Notes under the pieces: model-generated
Told to the model about the DNA's origin: nothing
Database searches by the model: none
The model's input: the letters and a program-made list of their open reading frames with translations, nothing else
Position numbers and translations under genes: made by a program
In this document: in pieces, positions 15,196-16,754 of the stretch
Layout of the letters: every line of letters starts with the position of its first letter
Position numbering within the stretch: position 1 is the first letter of the stretch
Source of the DNA: Euryarchaeota archaeon UBA23
Lineage (GTDB): Archaea; Thermoplasmatota; Poseidoniia; Poseidoniales; Thalassarchaeaceae
Reading direction: 5' to 3'
Length of the DNA: 16,754 nt
NCBI GenBank assembly: GCA_002498725.1
Contig: DAIJ01000036.1
Coordinates: 1-16,754 of the forward strand

Positions 15196-16265
15196 ACGAT
15201 CATGATGATCACTACCATCACATAGAACCATGGGGTCCACATGACTGGGGCCATGGGGCTCCACACAATTCGTTTTCTCCATTCTTCCTAAGTTTAGGTG
15301 TAGCTGTTTTCCTATTCGCATTTGCACAGGCCTGGGAATATGGAACATATAATCCAGGCCATATACCAGCAATTCTAGTTGGTCTTGGCATAATTGGATT
15401 CTCTATGTTCATTTGGTGGAGGCAGGATATATCATTTGATGGATCATATGAACCATTGTCTACAGGAACGCCATTTAGGAAAATTGAAATTCGTAAAGTA
15501 TCGGTATGGGTATTTTTAATGTCAGAAATGATGGTTTTTACATCTCTATTTAGTACTTACATGAGATATAGATTGGGTATCTCTAACTGTAACACGGTAT
15601 TTGAGCGTGGAATGTTTGATCCGGTCACTAATCCAACAGGATGGCAAGAAGGAGTGGCAGTGACATGTTTTGAACCTGCAAGTCACTTGATTGCATCTAG
15701 TTGGTGGCATCTTGCACCTGGTGCAATAAACACCTTTGCTCTAATTATTTCTTCATTCACAGTGGTACAGGCACTTCGATATGCCAAGATGCCAGATCTA
15801 GATCATGATGTAAGAACAAAGAAAGTATTCAGATATCTGGCTAGTACTTGGGCTCTTGCTATTATTTTCTTAACACTGAAAATGGTTGAATGGTTTGTTG
15901 GGTTCTATGTTCCTGAAATTCATCTTGGACCTATACACATACATGAACACGATATTATTTCTTTAGTGAACGAAGGATATACCATAAATGCAGATCATTA
16001 CCAACATCATTCGTATGTAGATCATGATACTGGAGCCCATATGGTTGCTGATATACAAGTATCTGCATCTCTGTTTTACGTGACTACTGGAACACACGGT
16101 GCTCACGTTGCTGGAGGAATCATTGGACTTAGTTACATGACTTACAAAGCTTGGAAGGGGCTTTACACTCCACTTAACGCTGTATCAATAGAATATTTTG
16201 GTCTATACTGGCACTTCGTCGACTTGATTTGGGTTCTAGTATTCCCATTCTTCTATCTTTATTGA
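15192..16265 (+). CDS. coxC: Cytochrome c oxidase subunit III
   Basis: 357 aa, longer than the 260-300 aa typical of the family. It has a His/Asp-rich start (NDHDDHYHHIEPWGPHDWGH, residues 2-21), then about seven membrane helices. Family blocks are VSVWVFLMSEMMVFTSLF (103-120, with the conserved membrane Glu112), LFYVTTGTHGAHVAGGIIGL (295-314) and YFGLYWHFVDLIWVLVF (335-351). Two soluble inserts, at about 128-165 with Cys133 and Cys159 and at about 240-282 rich in His, explain the extra length. Subunit III is not catalytic; it stabilises subunit I and helps proton uptake. The TTG start overlaps the coxA stop by 4 bp (TTGA), indicating translational coupling. Confidence 0.93.
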   Translation: MNDHDDHYHHIEPWGPHDWGHGAPHNSFSPFFLSLGVAVFLFAFAQAWEYGTYNPGHIPAILVGLGIIGFSMFIWWRQDISFDGSYEPLSTGTPFRKIEIRKVSVWVFLMSEMMVFTSLFSTYMRYRLGISNCNTVFERGMFDPVTNPTGWQEGVAVTCFEPASHLIASSWWHLAPGAINTFALIISSFTVVQALRYAKMPDLDHDVRTKKVFRYLASTWALAIIFLTLKMVEWFVGFYVPEIHLGPIHIHEHDIISLVNEGYTINADHYQHHSYVDHDTGAHMVADIQVSASLFYVTTGTHGAHVAGGIIGLSYMTYKAWKGLYTPLNAVSIEYFGLYWHFVDLIWVLVFPFFYLY

Positions 16266-16277
16266 GGTGAAATAAAA

Positions 16278-16640
16278 ATGGCGCACTACAAAATTCTTGG
16301 ACGAGATCCTTATTGGATGAACTTCTATGGCCTTATGTTACTAACTCTAATTGAGGTAGGAGCTGTTGGACTAGATTTGTCTGCATTTGCTGAAAGTAAT
16401 GGATGGACAGAAAAGGAATTGACTTTTGGAATACTTTGGGGTATTGGAATACCTAAATTCATTATGATCGCTGCAATATTCATGCACCTATATGGTGATG
16501 CAGATTCAAAGATTCTTACTCTCACTGCATTGTTTCCTGCTTTCTTCATAATCGTGATGGTCCTCTTCATAGGTCTGACTCATCCAGATGCTGTTACTAG
16601 TTTGCCAGATTGGTGTAGACCTGGTAACTATGGGCTATGA
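16278..16640 (+). CDS. coxD: Cytochrome c oxidase subunit IV-like small membrane protein
   Basis: 120 aa with three hydrophobic helices (about 16-36, 50-70 and 79-100). The KFIMIAAIFMHLYGD segment (59-73) matches the K-x3-6-FMHL pattern of bacterial/archaeal subunit IV (caa3-IV/CyoD type). Length and position after subunit III fit. It is preceded by GAGGTGA, a near-perfect Shine-Dalgarno, 7 nt before the ATG and overlapping the coxC stop. It is last in the operon; 55 bp later a tRNA gene starts. Confidence 0.8.
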   Translation: MAHYKILGRDPYWMNFYGLMLLTLIEVGAVGLDLSAFAESNGWTEKELTFGILWGIGIPKFIMIAAIFMHLYGDADSKILTLTALFPAFFIIVMVLFIGLTHPDAVTSLPDWCRPGNYGL

Positions 16641-16695
16641 TTCATCTATTGCTAGCACATAGATTCATGAAAAAAAACCGTTACGGGTGACTACT

Positions 16696-16754
16696 GCAGA
16701 CGTCGCTTAGCCTGGTATAGCGCCGGATTTGAAATCCGGTGTCCCTTGGACTCG
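16696..16754 (+). tRNA. tRNA-Ser (anticodon TGA), 3' part cut by the window end
   Basis: Starting from GCAGACG as the 5' acceptor strand, a D-arm (GCT / TAGCCTGGTAT / AGC, with the invariant GG) is followed by the anticodon stem CCGGA/TCCGG (16723-16727 and 16735-16739). The loop is TTTGAAA, so the anticodon is TGA (16730-16732). The next bases make a variable-arm hairpin GTCC-CTT-GGAC, the long variable arm of class II tRNAs, consistent with Ser. The T-arm and 3' acceptor lie beyond the window, so the acceptor pairing is unchecked. Confidence 0.85.

Noticed and set aside
16644..16664. ATCTAT/ATAGAT stem followed by an A-run after coxD
   Set aside because: It looks like a terminator, but on the plus strand it is followed by A rather than T, and the stem is short and AT-rich.
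1..16754. Mobile elements, CRISPR arrays, toxin-antitoxin or defence genes
   Set aside because: None seen: no regular direct repeats, transposase or defence domains; the Xer-type gene lacks phage or transposon neighbours.

Overview
The window looks like chromosomal DNA from an uncultivated, AT-rich euryarchaeon, most likely of the Marine Group II / Poseidoniales type (Thermoplasmatota). This placement is an inference. It rests on a Sec61-beta (archaeal SecG) gene, a short archaeal Lrp/AsnC regulator, an archaeal Xer-type recombinase, a small stand-alone Toprim protein, GGTG/GAGGTGA-type Shine-Dalgarno motifs, and a complete A-type haem-copper oxidase operon pointing to an aerobic, membrane-energised lifestyle. 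No phage, IS element or CRISPR array is visible, and genes are densely packed with gaps below about 260 bases.

Left part (1-7316): An unrecognised 197-aa gene converges on a three-gene minus-strand block. That block reads a SAP-domain single-pass membrane protein, then a ParA/Soj ATPase, then an EamA/DMT-type membrane protein. The DMT gene starts directly on the ParA stop codon, and its N-terminus carries the GLGRGL motif otherwise typical of the extreme N-terminus of ParB/Spo0J. No ParB gene is present. A 19-bp perfect GC-rich palindrome sits 1 nt before the ParA start. On the plus strand, facing away, are a RimK-like ATP-grasp glutamate ligase and a Xer-type tyrosine recombinase. Upstream of the recombinase core are a dif-like inverted repeat (7-bp arms, 6-bp spacer) and a GC-rich stretch with several perfect hairpins. 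Together this reads as a possible chromosome segregation/resolution neighbourhood with a membrane-linked ParA partner.

Middle part (7317-12013): Mixed housekeeping and unknown genes. They are a tiny Cys/His protein, a 296-aa coiled-coil protein of unknown role, Sec61-beta, an unknown 120-aa protein, an NSUN/Trm4-type RNA m5C methyltransferase with a long C-terminal extension, an Lrp/AsnC regulator with an inverted repeat around its TATA-like element, and a Toprim-domain protein.

Right part (12127-16640): A tight coxB-coxA-coxC-coxD operon for an A1-type cytochrome oxidase. Subunit II has an intact CuA site and subunit I has all haem/CuB ligands plus D- and K-channel residues. Subunit I is unusual: it carries a signal peptide, an extracellular domain of about 145 residues with a CxCH motif resembling Reeler/choice-of-anchor domains, and one extra membrane helix, all fused in front of the catalytic core. 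The window ends inside a class II tRNA-Ser(UGA) gene.
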